DNA of 36,189 bases, taken from positions 1 to 36,189 of the forward strand of contig JABDEK010000040.1 of NCBI GenBank assembly GCA_013287135.1, read 5' to 3'. This document shows, piece after piece, positions 18,464 through 26,519 of the stretch. Source of the DNA: Acidobacteriota bacterium (GTDB lineage Bacteria; Acidobacteriota; Terriglobia; Acidiferrales; UBA7541). Numbering within the stretch: position 1 is the first letter of the stretch; every line of letters begins with the position of its first letter. The notes beneath the pieces are model-generated. The model saw only the letters and a list, made by a program, of their open reading frames with translations. It ran no database searches and was not told the DNA's origin. The position numbers and the translations under genes were made by a program.

Positions 18464-19651
18464 ATGCAAACGACTCTAACGGTAGCCATTGTATTACTAC
18501 TTAGCGCTTCCGTGTATGCGCAGCAACCGGTTCAGCCCGGCACCATCCAGCAGGACTCGCAGCAGCCCACACATGCGACGCCTGCGCAACCGGCTCAGCC
18601 TGCGCCACCAACACAGGCTCCTCAGAATCCTCAGACACAAAAACCGCAACAGTCCACGACACCACAGCAAGGAGAAACTCGCAATCGCATCACGACGAGA
18701 ACTGAGCTTGTGATCGTGCCGGTGACGGTGAAGAACCGTGACGGCCAGCTGGTGGGCGATCTACAGCGCGACGAGTTTCGCGTGTTTTCCGATGGCGTGG
18801 AACAGCAGATCGTGCTATTTGATTCGCAGCCTTACCCGCTGTCAGCGGTGGTTTTAGTCGACAACGACCTGGCAGAAAAAGAGGCCGAGCAGGTGAAGAA
18901 GAGCCTGAATGCAATCGCAGCAGGATTTGGACCGGGTGACGAGGTAGCTCTGGTGACCTATGCAGAATTTCCGGAGACGGTGGAGGATTTTTCATTCAGT
19001 AATGACAAATTATATACCGCGCTGAAACGCCTGGACCTGAGTTCACACAGCACGACAATTATTAACGATCCCACCACGGCGGGGCCAATTATCAACGGGC
19101 AGACGCAACCCGACGGCACCGGAACGACGGGACAAGGCGGGGTGCAGGTCCGCGGTTTCGGGAAAGCAGCGATCCATAATTCCTTGGACGACGCGATTTA
19201 TGCCTCGGGCCAGATGTTGAAGGGGCGAGGGCGCGACCGCCGAAAAATAATTTTCCTGATCACGGACGGAAGTAACACGCATAACAATCAGCATTCGTTT
19301 GACGAAACGTTGCACTCGCTGCTTCTGGGAGATATTTCCGTGTTTGCTATCTCCGTCACGCACCAGACCCCGATTGGCCGCTCGATCATTCAGCACGGTG
19401 CGGCGGAGATTGACAAGTATGCAGCCGCAACGGGCGGCGATACTTTCTACGCCGCGAAACAAAATGATCTGGAACGGCTTTATTCGGAAGTTACCGAGCA
19501 AGCGCGCAATGAGTACACCATCACGTTTGCGCCGCGAGAAGCCGACCGCACGAAGGATTACCACACGATCGAAGTGCGCGTTCGCCGCCCGAATCTGGAT
19601 GTGAGCGCGCGGCAAGGCTACTTCCAGAGTCAACTTACCGGCGCTCGCTAA
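18464..19651 (+). CDS. secreted VWA-domain protein with degenerate metal site, copy 3
   Basis: A 395-residue paralogue. The signal peptide is short (LTVAIVLLLSASVYAQQ), followed by a Gln/Pro/Thr-rich low-complexity region up to ~70. The Ig-like part (TELVIVPVTVKNRDGQLVGDL...FRVFSDGVEQQIVLF) and C-terminus (NEYTITFAPREADRTKDYHTI...DVSARQGYF) fit the same family. The first MIDAS motif is not DxSxS: the strand VVLVDNDLAEKEAE has D-N-D-L-A, and the usual threonine loop reads HNSLDDAIY. The later aspartate (LITDGSN) is kept. This suggests altered or lost metal-dependent ligand binding. A Gly/Thr-rich insertion (~205-225) sits before the second motif. It lies divergent from copy 2 and convergent with the helicase gene. 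Confidence 0.82.
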   Translation: MQTTLTVAIVLLLSASVYAQQPVQPGTIQQDSQQPTHATPAQPAQPAPPTQAPQNPQTQKPQQSTTPQQGETRNRITTRTELVIVPVTVKNRDGQLVGDLQRDEFRVFSDGVEQQIVLFDSQPYPLSAVVLVDNDLAEKEAEQVKKSLNAIAAGFGPGDEVALVTYAEFPETVEDFSFSNDKLYTALKRLDLSSHSTTIINDPTTAGPIINGQTQPDGTGTTGQGGVQVRGFGKAAIHNSLDDAIYASGQMLKGRGRDRRKIIFLITDGSNTHNNQHSFDETLHSLLLGDISVFAISVTHQTPIGRSIIQHGAAEIDKYAAATGGDTFYAAKQNDLERLYSEVTEQARNEYTITFAPREADRTKDYHTIEVRVRRPNLDVSARQGYFQSQLTGAR

Positions 19652-19678
19652 CTTCCGCTAAAATTTTGAAAGGCTAAG

Positions 19679-22600
19679 CTACTGCTTCGTTTGTTCGACG
19701 GCTGGCTGAATAGAAATCAATTGCTCGTGTGCGGGGCACAAAGGCCGGTAGTCGCAATATACGCAGAGGAAACTGGGCTTGGCAGGGAATTCACAGGCGC
19801 GAATTTGGCCGGCCACTTCGTAGATAGTTTGCTTGGTTTTCGCCAGGGCTTTCGCGTCGCGCTCGGTCGCGATGGCTTCGTTGGTGGTGAGATTATAAAA
19901 AACAAGACGCTCCGGCTTCAGTTCCAGCACTTCTTCCGTTGCTAGTGCATAGACGCTTAGTTGCAAGCTGTCCTTGGCTTTTTTGGCGTCCTTGGGCTTA
20001 CCGGTTTTGTAATCCACGATTTCAACTTCTTTCGAACCCAGGCGGTTCACCTGATCCATACGGCCCTTCACAATCACGTCGTGGTCAAGGTGAAGCTCGA
20101 ACGATTTTTCCTGGTGCAAGAGGTCCGGAGGGGTGGACATGTAGCTGGTGCGAAAATTCTGGAGTTGCTCGCGGCCCGCTTTGCGATATTCCGCTTCCTG
20201 ATAATCGTCGGGAAATCCCAGCGAATACCATTCACGGTCGTAAACGGACATTACATCTTCGAAAGTAAATTTTCTATTTTTCGCCACTCCGCCCGCGAAT
20301 TCCTTGATAGTGGTGTGCATCACGCTTCCGAAAGTCATGGTGGCGCGCGGGCCGCCGCGAATGCTCCAGATATTTTGAAACAGGTATTGCATCGGGCATT
20401 TGCAGTAGCACTCGATGGCGGAAGCGCTGAGCTGCAAAGGCTCGGTTGGCGGGGGATGGTAGGCTTTGGCCCAAACTGCCACGCGGGAATAAGCGCGCGC
20501 GTTTTCGTCGCGTCCAGCGGACGGAAAAAACAGTTGCGCGGGATCGGAAGGCTCGGGCGCCGCTCCCGTGGCTTCTTCGCATGGCGGCACGGTGACCTGG
20601 GGCGCAGATTGAGCGGTATCGTGTTTTTGAATTTTTGCATTTCGCAAGAAATCTTCGAGGAAGGGCGAGGGACGTTTCCATTTGTTGTTCACGTGGGAAA
20701 GCGTGAGCTGCTGTCGCGCGCGAGTTAGCGCGACATAAAACAAGCGGCGTTCTTCCTGAATCTGAAAATCTCCCGCGGGTCTTTCTTCCTTCATCAGCTC
20801 CGGTGGAAATTCGAACTTTACGGGACGGGCGTTCGAAGGGAAATCATTGTTGTTCAGCTGCATGATAAATACGCGAGGAAACTCGAGACCTTTGGCCGAA
20901 TGTACGGTCATTAATTGGACGGCGTCGTCCGCGGACTCTTCGTCGAGGCAAATGTCGCCGCCGGCTTCGGAGAAGTACTCTAGGTATTCGACGAAATCGC
21001 GCAAACTTTTTTTGTCGCTCTTCTGTTCCCAATCTTTCACGAACTGCACGAAGCGTTCGAGATAACGGCGGTCGGCTTCAAAGGGAAGCGGGGCGAGTTC
21101 CAAAGCGGAGATCAACTGGTCCAGCAAGCCGCTCGCAGGGATTTTGCGAGCCATTTGGCGAAAGCGGGCCAGAAAACTGACTAGCTCTGGCAAGCGCGAC
21201 GCTTCCGAGGAAAAGGGTAACTCACTCTGTGCCGCGTCGATTTCGTCACTCAGTGGACGGCGTCGATTTTTCTCGGCGCGCTCGGCTAGACGCACCAAGT
21301 CGCGAGGCTGGAGTTTCCAGTAAGGAGCGGCTAGCACGCGCGCGCAAGCGACGTTGTCGGAAGGCACGGCGATCAGACGTAGGTAGGCCAACAAGTCTCG
21401 AACGACCGTGCTGGTTAGAATCGAGAACTTCTTGATGACAAATGGAATTTTGCGACGCTGTAGCGCCGCAATAAGTTTCTTCACGTGCGTGTGTTTGCGA
21501 TAGAGCACGGCGAAATTGCGCCAGGGGTTTCCGGGAACGTGCAAGCGCTCGATTTCCGATGCGATCCAATGCGCCTCCTCTTCGGGGCGGACGAATTCAG
21601 CGACGCGAATTTTCTCTCCCTCGGAATTTTCGGTGACCAAAGTCTTGGGAGGCAACAGCGGCGACTTTTCGTTGTGGGAAATCACTTCACCGGCAACGCG
21701 CAGGATTCTGGTGGTGGAGCGGTAATTTTGGGTTAGCGGCGCGATAAACTGGCGCACGCCTTCGGTGAGATTGTTTTCGGTTACCCCGCAGAACCGTTTC
21801 AGAAAAATCGTGAAGCTGCCGAAAGAGGCGCCGCGAAAACGGTAGATGGCCTGATCGTCATCTCCCACCGCTACGATATTGCGTCGTTCGCCGGCGAGCA
21901 GCCAGAGCAATTCGAGTTGAACGATATTCGTATCTTGAAATTCGTCCACCAAAATGTAATGAAACTGATCGCGCAGGCTTTGCAAAAGCGCGGCATCCGT
22001 TCGCAATAATTGCACCCCCTGCATTAGCTGCGCGCCGAAGGTGAGCAGGTTTCGTTCGCGCAATAATCGTTCGCTGACGCGATAGACGCGCGCGAGCTCG
22101 TCCTGGCGGTCGAGTTCTTCTTCTTCGAGCTTGCGAACATCCGCCTCGAGGGATGCTCGCCGCGCGAGATAGACTTGGCGCGATTTATCCACATAACTTT
22201 GGAAATCGTTGGGAGTGACGAGCTCATCCTGGCAGCGCGAAAAGAACTTCAGAAAATCGTTCAGGAATTCGCCCGGCTCCGCGAGGCGCCGGAAATGTTT
22301 CAAATCAAGCTCCCCCATGTGGCGGCGAAGCAAAATCCAGTGATCGATGTCTTCCAGAATTTTCAGGTCCGGATTGGCCACGCGCAGGATTTTTTCCAGG
22401 CAAAAACTATGAAAAGTGCTGAGCCATATGCCTTCGGCGCGTTCGCCAACCGCCTTCACAACGCGGGACTTCATTTGGCCGGCGGCTTTGTCTGTGAACG
22501 TTAGCCCAAGGATATTTTCGCCGGCAAGCTCCAGGCTCGATTCGAGCAGGTGGCGGATTCGCTCGGTAATGACGCGAGTCTTGCCGGTTCCGGCGCCGGC

Positions 22601-22693
22601 GACGACGAGCAGGGGACCGTCACCATGCTCGACCGCGCGACGTTGCTGGGCGTTCAGTCCTATGGAGCTTTCACGTGAGGTTGCAAGAGACAT
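19679..22693 (-). CDS. UvrD-like superfamily 1 helicase fused to a RecB/PD-(D/E)XK nuclease with Fe-S cysteines
   Basis: A 1004-residue ATP-dependent DNA helicase-nuclease. Helicase motifs run in order: Walker A GAGTGKT (33-39), LTFTDKAAGQMKSR (Ia), DEFQDTN (II), VGDDDQAIYRFRGA (III), LTQNYRST (IV), VMTVHSAKGLEFPRVF-type motif V, and VALTRARQQL (VI). The C-terminal ~250 residues are a RecB-family nuclease: GSVMHTTIKEF, GRMDQVNR, IVDYKTGK (catalytic Asp and Lys) and LQLSVYALA. One cysteine cluster (CYCKC) before it and CVYCDYRPLC after it form the four-cysteine iron-sulphur staple seen in AddB, AdnA/B and Cas4. The role is probably processing of broken DNA ends. No second AddAB/AdnAB subunit is adjacent. 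The ATG gives the normal N-terminus. Confidence 0.9.
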   Translation of the reverse strand: MSLATSRESSIGLNAQQRRAVEHGDGPLLVVAGAGTGKTRVITERIRHLLESSLELAGENILGLTFTDKAAGQMKSRVVKAVGERAEGIWLSTFHSFCLEKILRVANPDLKILEDIDHWILLRRHMGELDLKHFRRLAEPGEFLNDFLKFFSRCQDELVTPNDFQSYVDKSRQVYLARRASLEADVRKLEEEELDRQDELARVYRVSERLLRERNLLTFGAQLMQGVQLLRTDAALLQSLRDQFHYILVDEFQDTNIVQLELLWLLAGERRNIVAVGDDDQAIYRFRGASFGSFTIFLKRFCGVTENNLTEGVRQFIAPLTQNYRSTTRILRVAGEVISHNEKSPLLPPKTLVTENSEGEKIRVAEFVRPEEEAHWIASEIERLHVPGNPWRNFAVLYRKHTHVKKLIAALQRRKIPFVIKKFSILTSTVVRDLLAYLRLIAVPSDNVACARVLAAPYWKLQPRDLVRLAERAEKNRRRPLSDEIDAAQSELPFSSEASRLPELVSFLARFRQMARKIPASGLLDQLISALELAPLPFEADRRYLERFVQFVKDWEQKSDKKSLRDFVEYLEYFSEAGGDICLDEESADDAVQLMTVHSAKGLEFPRVFIMQLNNNDFPSNARPVKFEFPPELMKEERPAGDFQIQEERRLFYVALTRARQQLTLSHVNNKWKRPSPFLEDFLRNAKIQKHDTAQSAPQVTVPPCEEATGAAPEPSDPAQLFFPSAGRDENARAYSRVAVWAKAYHPPPTEPLQLSASAIECYCKCPMQYLFQNIWSIRGGPRATMTFGSVMHTTIKEFAGGVAKNRKFTFEDVMSVYDREWYSLGFPDDYQEAEYRKAGREQLQNFRTSYMSTPPDLLHQEKSFELHLDHDVIVKGRMDQVNRLGSKEVEIVDYKTGKPKDAKKAKDSLQLSVYALATEEVLELKPERLVFYNLTTNEAIATERDAKALAKTKQTIYEVAGQIRACEFPAKPSFLCVYCDYRPLCPAHEQLISIQPAVEQTKQ

Positions 22694-23146
22694 CCGATAA
22701 CTATAATAACGTAGAATTGATGCGAGGAGTTACGCTTTTTCTTCGCCTACCTCCCGTTTCGACATTCCCGTGTTCCAAACTCGAACGGCAAGTTCGCTCC
22801 GGATCCTTGAATCCAGTCTTTTTCGAGGGTTTTGGCATCACCGGAATGGCCGGCGATTTGCATGGTTCAGTTCGCTGATGTGCCTAGGTATATTAGAGGA
22901 AGAAAATGAACAGCTGATTTCGCCGGGAGGAATGTTTCACCCAAATGCTTTTGCTTAGATCGCCCGGTGCGAATCTTTTGTTACGCACGGAGGATCAGGT
23001 GCGCCCCGAGCTCGCCTCCCATTTCCAATCGATGGAACTGAATTGCTCTGCGTGGCCCCATGGCAGGCTGGAATGCTACTTCCGCTGCAGCGAATAGAAT
23101 AGACAGTATTTTAGTTTAGATAACGTAGCGGAACGGGCGCAAACGT
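22694..23146. other. 453-base intergenic region with no recognised gene
   Basis: The region lies between the start of the helicase-nuclease gene and the end of sodC, both on the minus strand. I find no convincing protein, tRNA or repeat. The small open frames lack plausible starts and composition. One imperfect hairpin (ATCACCGG 22837-22844, loop AATGG, CCGGCGAT 22850-22857) is present. It may hold the helicase promoter. Confidence 0.5.
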
Positions 23147-23680
23147 TTACTTCTGGATTACGCCGCAGGCGATTCTGTCGCCGGAATTGCCGGACGGATC
23201 GGTCTTCATGTCGTCGGCTTTGGCATGGATTATGATGGCCGTTCCACCATTGCTGTAGAGCGAGTGGGGACCATCACCGAGATTTACGTCTTGGTCGGCA
23301 AGATTCATTTTCGACTTGCCGTCGGCACCCACCATGAGGTTGGACATATCTCCGGCGTGGTGTCCCTCGGGATTGTCGAAGCCGTGCTTCTTTCCGTCGG
23401 GATTAAAATGCGGGCCTGCTGATTTGAAGTCGGGCGGATCGCACTTGGCGTTCTGATGAAAATGTATGCCGTGCTCGCCTGGCGGAAGATTCTCGACATT
23501 GACTTGCAACCCTACGCCGCCTCCCTTTTCCTCCCACAGGATGACGGTGCCGACACTTTTTCCTTGAGCGTCGATCAGGTGGATTACTGTTTTCGCGGAC
23601 ATCGAAAGAGCGAAAGCGACTCCGCAAACAAGCGTCGCAACGGCCAATACTCTATTGAGGTTCATGCGATCGAGTTTCAT
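23147..23680 (-). CDS. sodC: periplasmic Cu/Zn superoxide dismutase
   Basis: Exported Cu/Zn superoxide dismutase, 177 residues including an N-terminal hydrophobic signal (LAVATLVCGVAFALSMSA). Metal ligands can be read: Cu ligands H73 and H75 in GIHFH, bridging H91 in GPHFNP, and H152 in IIIHAKADD; Zn ligands include H99, H108 and D111 (HHAGDMSN). C80 and C172 (CDPP, RIACGVI) form the conserved disulphide. It detoxifies superoxide in the periplasm. Two starts are possible, ATG at 23680 and ATG at 23665, the second giving a shorter signal peptide. A TATAAT box sits only 7-12 bases before the first ATG (see findings). It stands divergent from the membrane-protein gene. Confidence 0.93.
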   Translation of the reverse strand: MKLDRMNLNRVLAVATLVCGVAFALSMSAKTVIHLIDAQGKSVGTVILWEEKGGGVGLQVNVENLPPGEHGIHFHQNAKCDPPDFKSAGPHFNPDGKKHGFDNPEGHHAGDMSNLMVGADGKSKMNLADQDVNLGDGPHSLYSNGGTAIIIHAKADDMKTDPSGNSGDRIACGVIQK

Positions 23681-23686
23681 TCGGCG

Positions 23687-23716
23687 ATTATAGACCCGCG
23701 GCCTTCAGGTGAGCAA
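23687..23716 (-). promoter_or_regulatory. candidate sodC promoter close to the start codon
   Basis: Read on the minus strand, TTGCTC (23711-23716) and TATAAT (23687-23692) are 18 bases apart. The -10 box is a perfect consensus. A start site about 7 bases downstream would fall at or next to the ATG at 23678-23680, implying a leaderless mRNA or use of the ATG at 23665. Confidence 0.45.
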
Positions 23717-23793
23717 CATCCGCGGTGTCAGCGCATCGTTTTGAGCCCTAGTGAAAACTGTATTAAACTCCGACGGGATTTAGCCGGGAAATT

Positions 23794-24426
23794 ATGAGCA
23801 GACAGATTATGCGGGAACCTCGATGGCCTGCAGTAGTGGCGATGATAGCGGCGGGTTGTCTGTATTGGTCATTGCCGGAGCCGCTTTCAGTAGGACCCGG
23901 CTGGCTCTTATTGGCGGTAACTTTGGTGCTGACGATTCCGCTCCTCATATCCAATCATCGCGGCGAATTCAACATAGCCCGGATTTTAACATTCGCGATG
24001 AATGCCTTGATCACGCTGGCCATGATTGCTTCGCTGGCTTCTCTGATTCAAGGTTTGCCACACCATCGCAATACGCCCCAGGCACTGCTGCGAGCGGCGG
24101 TGGCGCTTTGGGTCACGAATGTGTTGGTGTTTGCGTTGTGGTACTGGAAGCTGGACGGAGGCGGGCCACTGATGCGCGAGGGAAGGCGCGGACGCTTGGA
24201 AAGCTCGTTTCTTTTTCCGCAAATGTTGGGCGAGGATGGTGGTGATCCGTCCTGGTCGCCGCATTTTATGGACTACTTATTTCTGGCGTTTAATACCAGC
24301 ACCGCTTTTTCGCCTACGGACACGGCTGTGCTTTCGCGCTGGGCGAAAGCGGGGATGATGCTGCAGTCGTTGATTTCGTTGACGATCATTGCGCTGCTGG
24401 CGGCGCGAGCGGTGAATATTCTTTGA
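23794..24426 (+). CDS. small integral membrane protein, DUF1345-like
   Basis: A 210-residue membrane protein with about five hydrophobic segments: ~12-26, 34-52, 68-88, 104-117 and 185-208. A loop of ~45 residues (GGGPLMREGRRGRLESSFLFPQMLGED...) separates the fourth helix from a conserved C-terminal part, DYLFLAFNTSTAFSPTDTAVLSRWAK, followed by the last helix. That block resembles the DUF1345 family and superficially the pore loop of two-helix ion channels (T-S-T-A-F-S-P-T-D). I would not call it a channel without a structure model. GGGAA lies ~6 bases before the ATG; an ATG at 23809 is also possible. The gene is divergent from sodC and 43 bases ahead of the next start. Confidence 0.7.
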   Translation: MSRQIMREPRWPAVVAMIAAGCLYWSLPEPLSVGPGWLLLAVTLVLTIPLLISNHRGEFNIARILTFAMNALITLAMIASLASLIQGLPHHRNTPQALLRAAVALWVTNVLVFALWYWKLDGGGPLMREGRRGRLESSFLFPQMLGEDGGDPSWSPHFMDYLFLAFNTSTAFSPTDTAVLSRWAKAGMMLQSLISLTIIALLAARAVNIL

Positions 24427-24469
24427 GTTTGTAGGCGCAGACGTTTTGGGCCGTAATCGCGAGGAAGGC

Positions 24470-24838
24470 ATGAGCGAAGATCTGGACCTGCTACAAGGTT
24501 TGTGGGCAATTAAATCTCTGGTGGACGGCCACCGCCTCCCTGCTGGCTTAGTCGCGAACGCTCGCATGGAAGTAAAAGGCAACCGCTTTACTAGTCTTGG
24601 CATGGGCGCGGAATATGGCGGCGCGCTTGAGCTTGAGCCACTACGATTCCGCGGCGGCTCAATCGTCTTTGATGTTGGCCCGGGAAAAGGAAACGTTGAC
24701 TGGTGCATATACGAGATTGCGCAGGATGTCTGGAAAATATGTATCGCCGCCCCGGGCTCGGTGCCTCCGCCGACTTTTGCGCGAACCCCAGGGAGCGGTT
24801 TTGCGATGGAAGTGCTTCAACAACTCACGATGACCTAG
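24470..24838 (+). CDS. TIGR03067-type small lipocalin-like protein
   Basis: A 122-residue soluble protein of the TIGR03067 family. The pattern fits along its length: LLQGLWAIKSLVDGHRLPAG at the N-terminus, then ARMEVKGNRFTSLG, GPGKGNVDWCIYEIAQDVWK and ICIAAPGSVPPPTFARTPGSG. The fold is expected to be a small beta-barrel. The biochemical role is unknown. The ATG at 24470 is set by a strong GAGGAAGG just upstream (24461-24468); a TTG at 24446 is in frame but would include the ribosome-binding site in the coding region. No signal peptide is seen. It probably follows the membrane protein in one transcript, and its stop touches the thiolase promoter. Confidence 0.78.
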   Translation: MSEDLDLLQGLWAIKSLVDGHRLPAGLVANARMEVKGNRFTSLGMGAEYGGALELEPLRFRGGSIVFDVGPGKGNVDWCIYEIAQDVWKICIAAPGSVPPPTFARTPGSGFAMEVLQQLTMT

Positions 24839-24839
24839 T

Positions 24840-24879
24840 TTGACCGTAAATTCCTGGACGCATATACTGGAATTTCCAG
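24840..24879 (+). promoter_or_regulatory. thiolase promoter with overlapping palindromic operator candidate
   Basis: TTGACC (24840-24845) and TATACT (24863-24868) are 17 bases apart, very close to consensus. The perfect palindrome CTGGAATTTCCAG (24867-24879) overlaps the end of the -10 box and the likely start site, the usual place for a repressor operator. AGGAG (24895-24899) then sets the ATG at 24908. The regulator is not encoded nearby. Confidence 0.55.
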
Positions 24880-24907
24880 CTGAATTGCACACCTAGGAGT
24901 AAATGCG

Positions 24908-26092
24908 ATGGAACAACCCGTTATCTTGAGCGCGGTACGTACGCCGATTGGGAAATTTATGGGAGGACTGGCGCCACTTTCGGCTCCGGAACTTGGCGCG
25001 AAAGTTGTGGCTGAAGCAGTGCGGCGGGCCGGCATCGAGCCGAACCAGGTGGACGAAGCCATCATGGGTAACGTGGTTCAGGCTGGGCTTGGACAAAATC
25101 CGGCGCGACAGGCGGCCTTGCGCGGCGGACTGGACTCGCGTGTTGCGGCGATGACGATCAATAAAGTTTGCGGCTCAGGCCTGAAAGCGGTTGCGCTGGC
25201 TTCACAGGCGGTGCAGCTTGGCGAGTCTGACGTAGTGGTGGCAGGCGGCATGGAGTCGATGTCGAACTGTCCATACCTGTTGAAGGGCGCGCGCGCCGGA
25301 TTCCGGCTTGGCAATCAGGAAATTTTCGATTCGATGATTACCGATGGCCTGTGGGACGTTTACGAAAATTTCCACATGGGAGTTACCGGCGAGCTGGTGG
25401 CGGAAAAATACAGCATCACGCGACAGGAGCAGGACCAATTTGCTTTTGACAGCCATCGCAAAGCGGTGCGCGCGATCAAGTCGTGTTTTTTCGGCGAGCA
25501 GATTGTGCCGGTGGAGATTCCGCAGAAGAAAGGCGAGCCCGTCATAATCAAGACGGATGAATCGCCGCGCGAAGATACTTCGTTGGAGGCGCTTGCGAAA
25601 CTTAAGCCGGCGTTTAAGAAGGATGGAACGGTAACGGCGGGGAACGCGCCGGGAACGAATGACGGGGCGGGGGCGGTGATTGTTACTAGCGAAAAGAATG
25701 CGGCTCGCTTAGGGAAAACGCCGCTGGCGCGAATCGTGGCGCAGGCGGTGAGCGGCGTTGAACCGAAGTGGGTGATGATGGCGCCGGTGGACGCGGTAGA
25801 AAAGCTGCTGAAGAAAACCGAGTGGGATCGCGATAAGGACGTAGACCTCTATGAATTGAATGAAGCGTTCGCCGTCGCTGCGATTGCGGTGACCCGGGTA
25901 CTGAAATTGAATCCGGAAAAGGTAAACGTGAATGGCGGGGCGGTGGCATTGGGACACCCCATTGGCGCATCCGGCGCGCGCGTTCTGATCACGCTGCTGT
26001 ATGAGTTGCAGCGTCGAAATCTGAAACGCGGAATTGCGGCTCTGTGCCTGGGCGGGGGCAACGCGGTGGCTCTGGCCATCGAGCGTTTTTAA
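24908..26092 (+). CDS. acetyl-CoA acetyltransferase (thiolase)
   Basis: A 394-residue type II thiolase that condenses two acetyl-CoA to acetoacetyl-CoA, or cleaves the product in beta-oxidation. The acyl-accepting cysteine is C88 in [11 protein letters not shown]350 is in [14 protein letters not shown], and the second catalytic cysteine C380 is in [12 protein letters not shown]. It has the [19 protein letters not shown] and [14 protein letters not shown] blocks typical of the AtoB/ThlA/PhaA branch. The ATG is preceded by AGGAG at 8 bases. The 3-hydroxyacyl-CoA dehydrogenase gene lies 772 bases downstream, so the pair would make 3-hydroxybutyryl-CoA or run in reverse. Whether it serves catabolism or polymer synthesis cannot be told; no phaC is present. 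Confidence 0.94.
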   Translation: MEQPVILSAVRTPIGKFMGGLAPLSAPELGAKVVAEAVRRAGIEPNQVDEAIMGNVVQAGLGQNPARQAALRGGLDSRVAAMTINKVCGSGLKAVALASQAVQLGESDVVVAGGMESMSNCPYLLKGARAGFRLGNQEIFDSMITDGLWDVYENFHMGVTGELVAEKYSITRQEQDQFAFDSHRKAVRAIKSCFFGEQIVPVEIPQKKGEPVIIKTDESPREDTSLEALAKLKPAFKKDGTVTAGNAPGTNDGAGAVIVTSEKNAARLGKTPLARIVAQAVSGVEPKWVMMAPVDAVEKLLKKTEWDRDKDVDLYELNEAFAVAAIAVTRVLKLNPEKVNVNGGAVALGHPIGASGARVLITLLYELQRRNLKRGIAALCLGGGNAVALAIERF

Positions 26093-26093
26093 T

Positions 26094-26519
26094 TTGGCAC
26101 GAATCAAATGGATTGATCGAAAGTTCGATTTCGGTTTCCCGGCCGGGCTTTATCCGGAGTTAACCGAGCGCTTCAGAGGAACCCGGCGCGCATCGAGGTC
26201 CGCAAGACTCACCAAGGTCTGTATAACAAACGACCAATTGAGAATATCCTGAAGGAGTTCCGGTCGGCGCGCGCGGCTAAACGTTCAACGTCTCGAAGAG
26301 TGCGATTCTTCTTATTTTCCCCGCAGCGCCATGCATCCGCGGCTGAATATGCGGGTAGTGGACATAATTTATTTTCAGCCCCAGCATGATGATTTCCATC
26401 TCGCGCGCATTTCGGAGCTCATACGACAATTTAATTCGGCCCAGCTCCTCGATGGAGGGCTGTTGGGAGGATTGTGTTTTGCTCACGCTGCAAATCCGAG
26501 TGCCGAGATGGAATCATAG
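26094..26519 (+). pseudogene. decayed DinB/YfiT-family gene
   Basis: Translated pieces match different parts of a DinB-family protein in order. WIDRKFDFGFPAGLYPELTE followed by RFRGT (26109-26183) is the family N-terminus. PARIE in the -1 frame follows directly (26183-26197). VRKTHQGLYNKRPIENILKE and FRSARAA (to 26278) come next. NVQRLEECDSSYFPRSAMHP, RLNMRVVDIIYF and QHDDFHLARISELIRQ (26280 to ~26432) then return to the first frame. One base appears lost near 26183 and one A gained near 26279. About 45-50 residues that normally separate RGTPARIE from RKTH are missing, as is part of the metal-ligand core; the last His motif (QHDDFHL) remains. It starts 2 bases after the thiolase stop, so it was once coupled to it. 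Frame reading is direct; the comparison with the family is from memory. Confidence 0.75.

Noticed and set aside
22675-22958. Overlapping small ORFs upstream of the helicase-nuclease gene
   Set aside because: No ribosome-binding sites, no recognisable domains, and composition typical of chance frames.
26277-26486. 69-residue minus-strand ORF in the gap after the thiolase
   Set aside because: Its amino-acid composition looks protein-like, but the plus strand carries clear DinB remnants over the same bases, so this is the antisense of a decayed gene.
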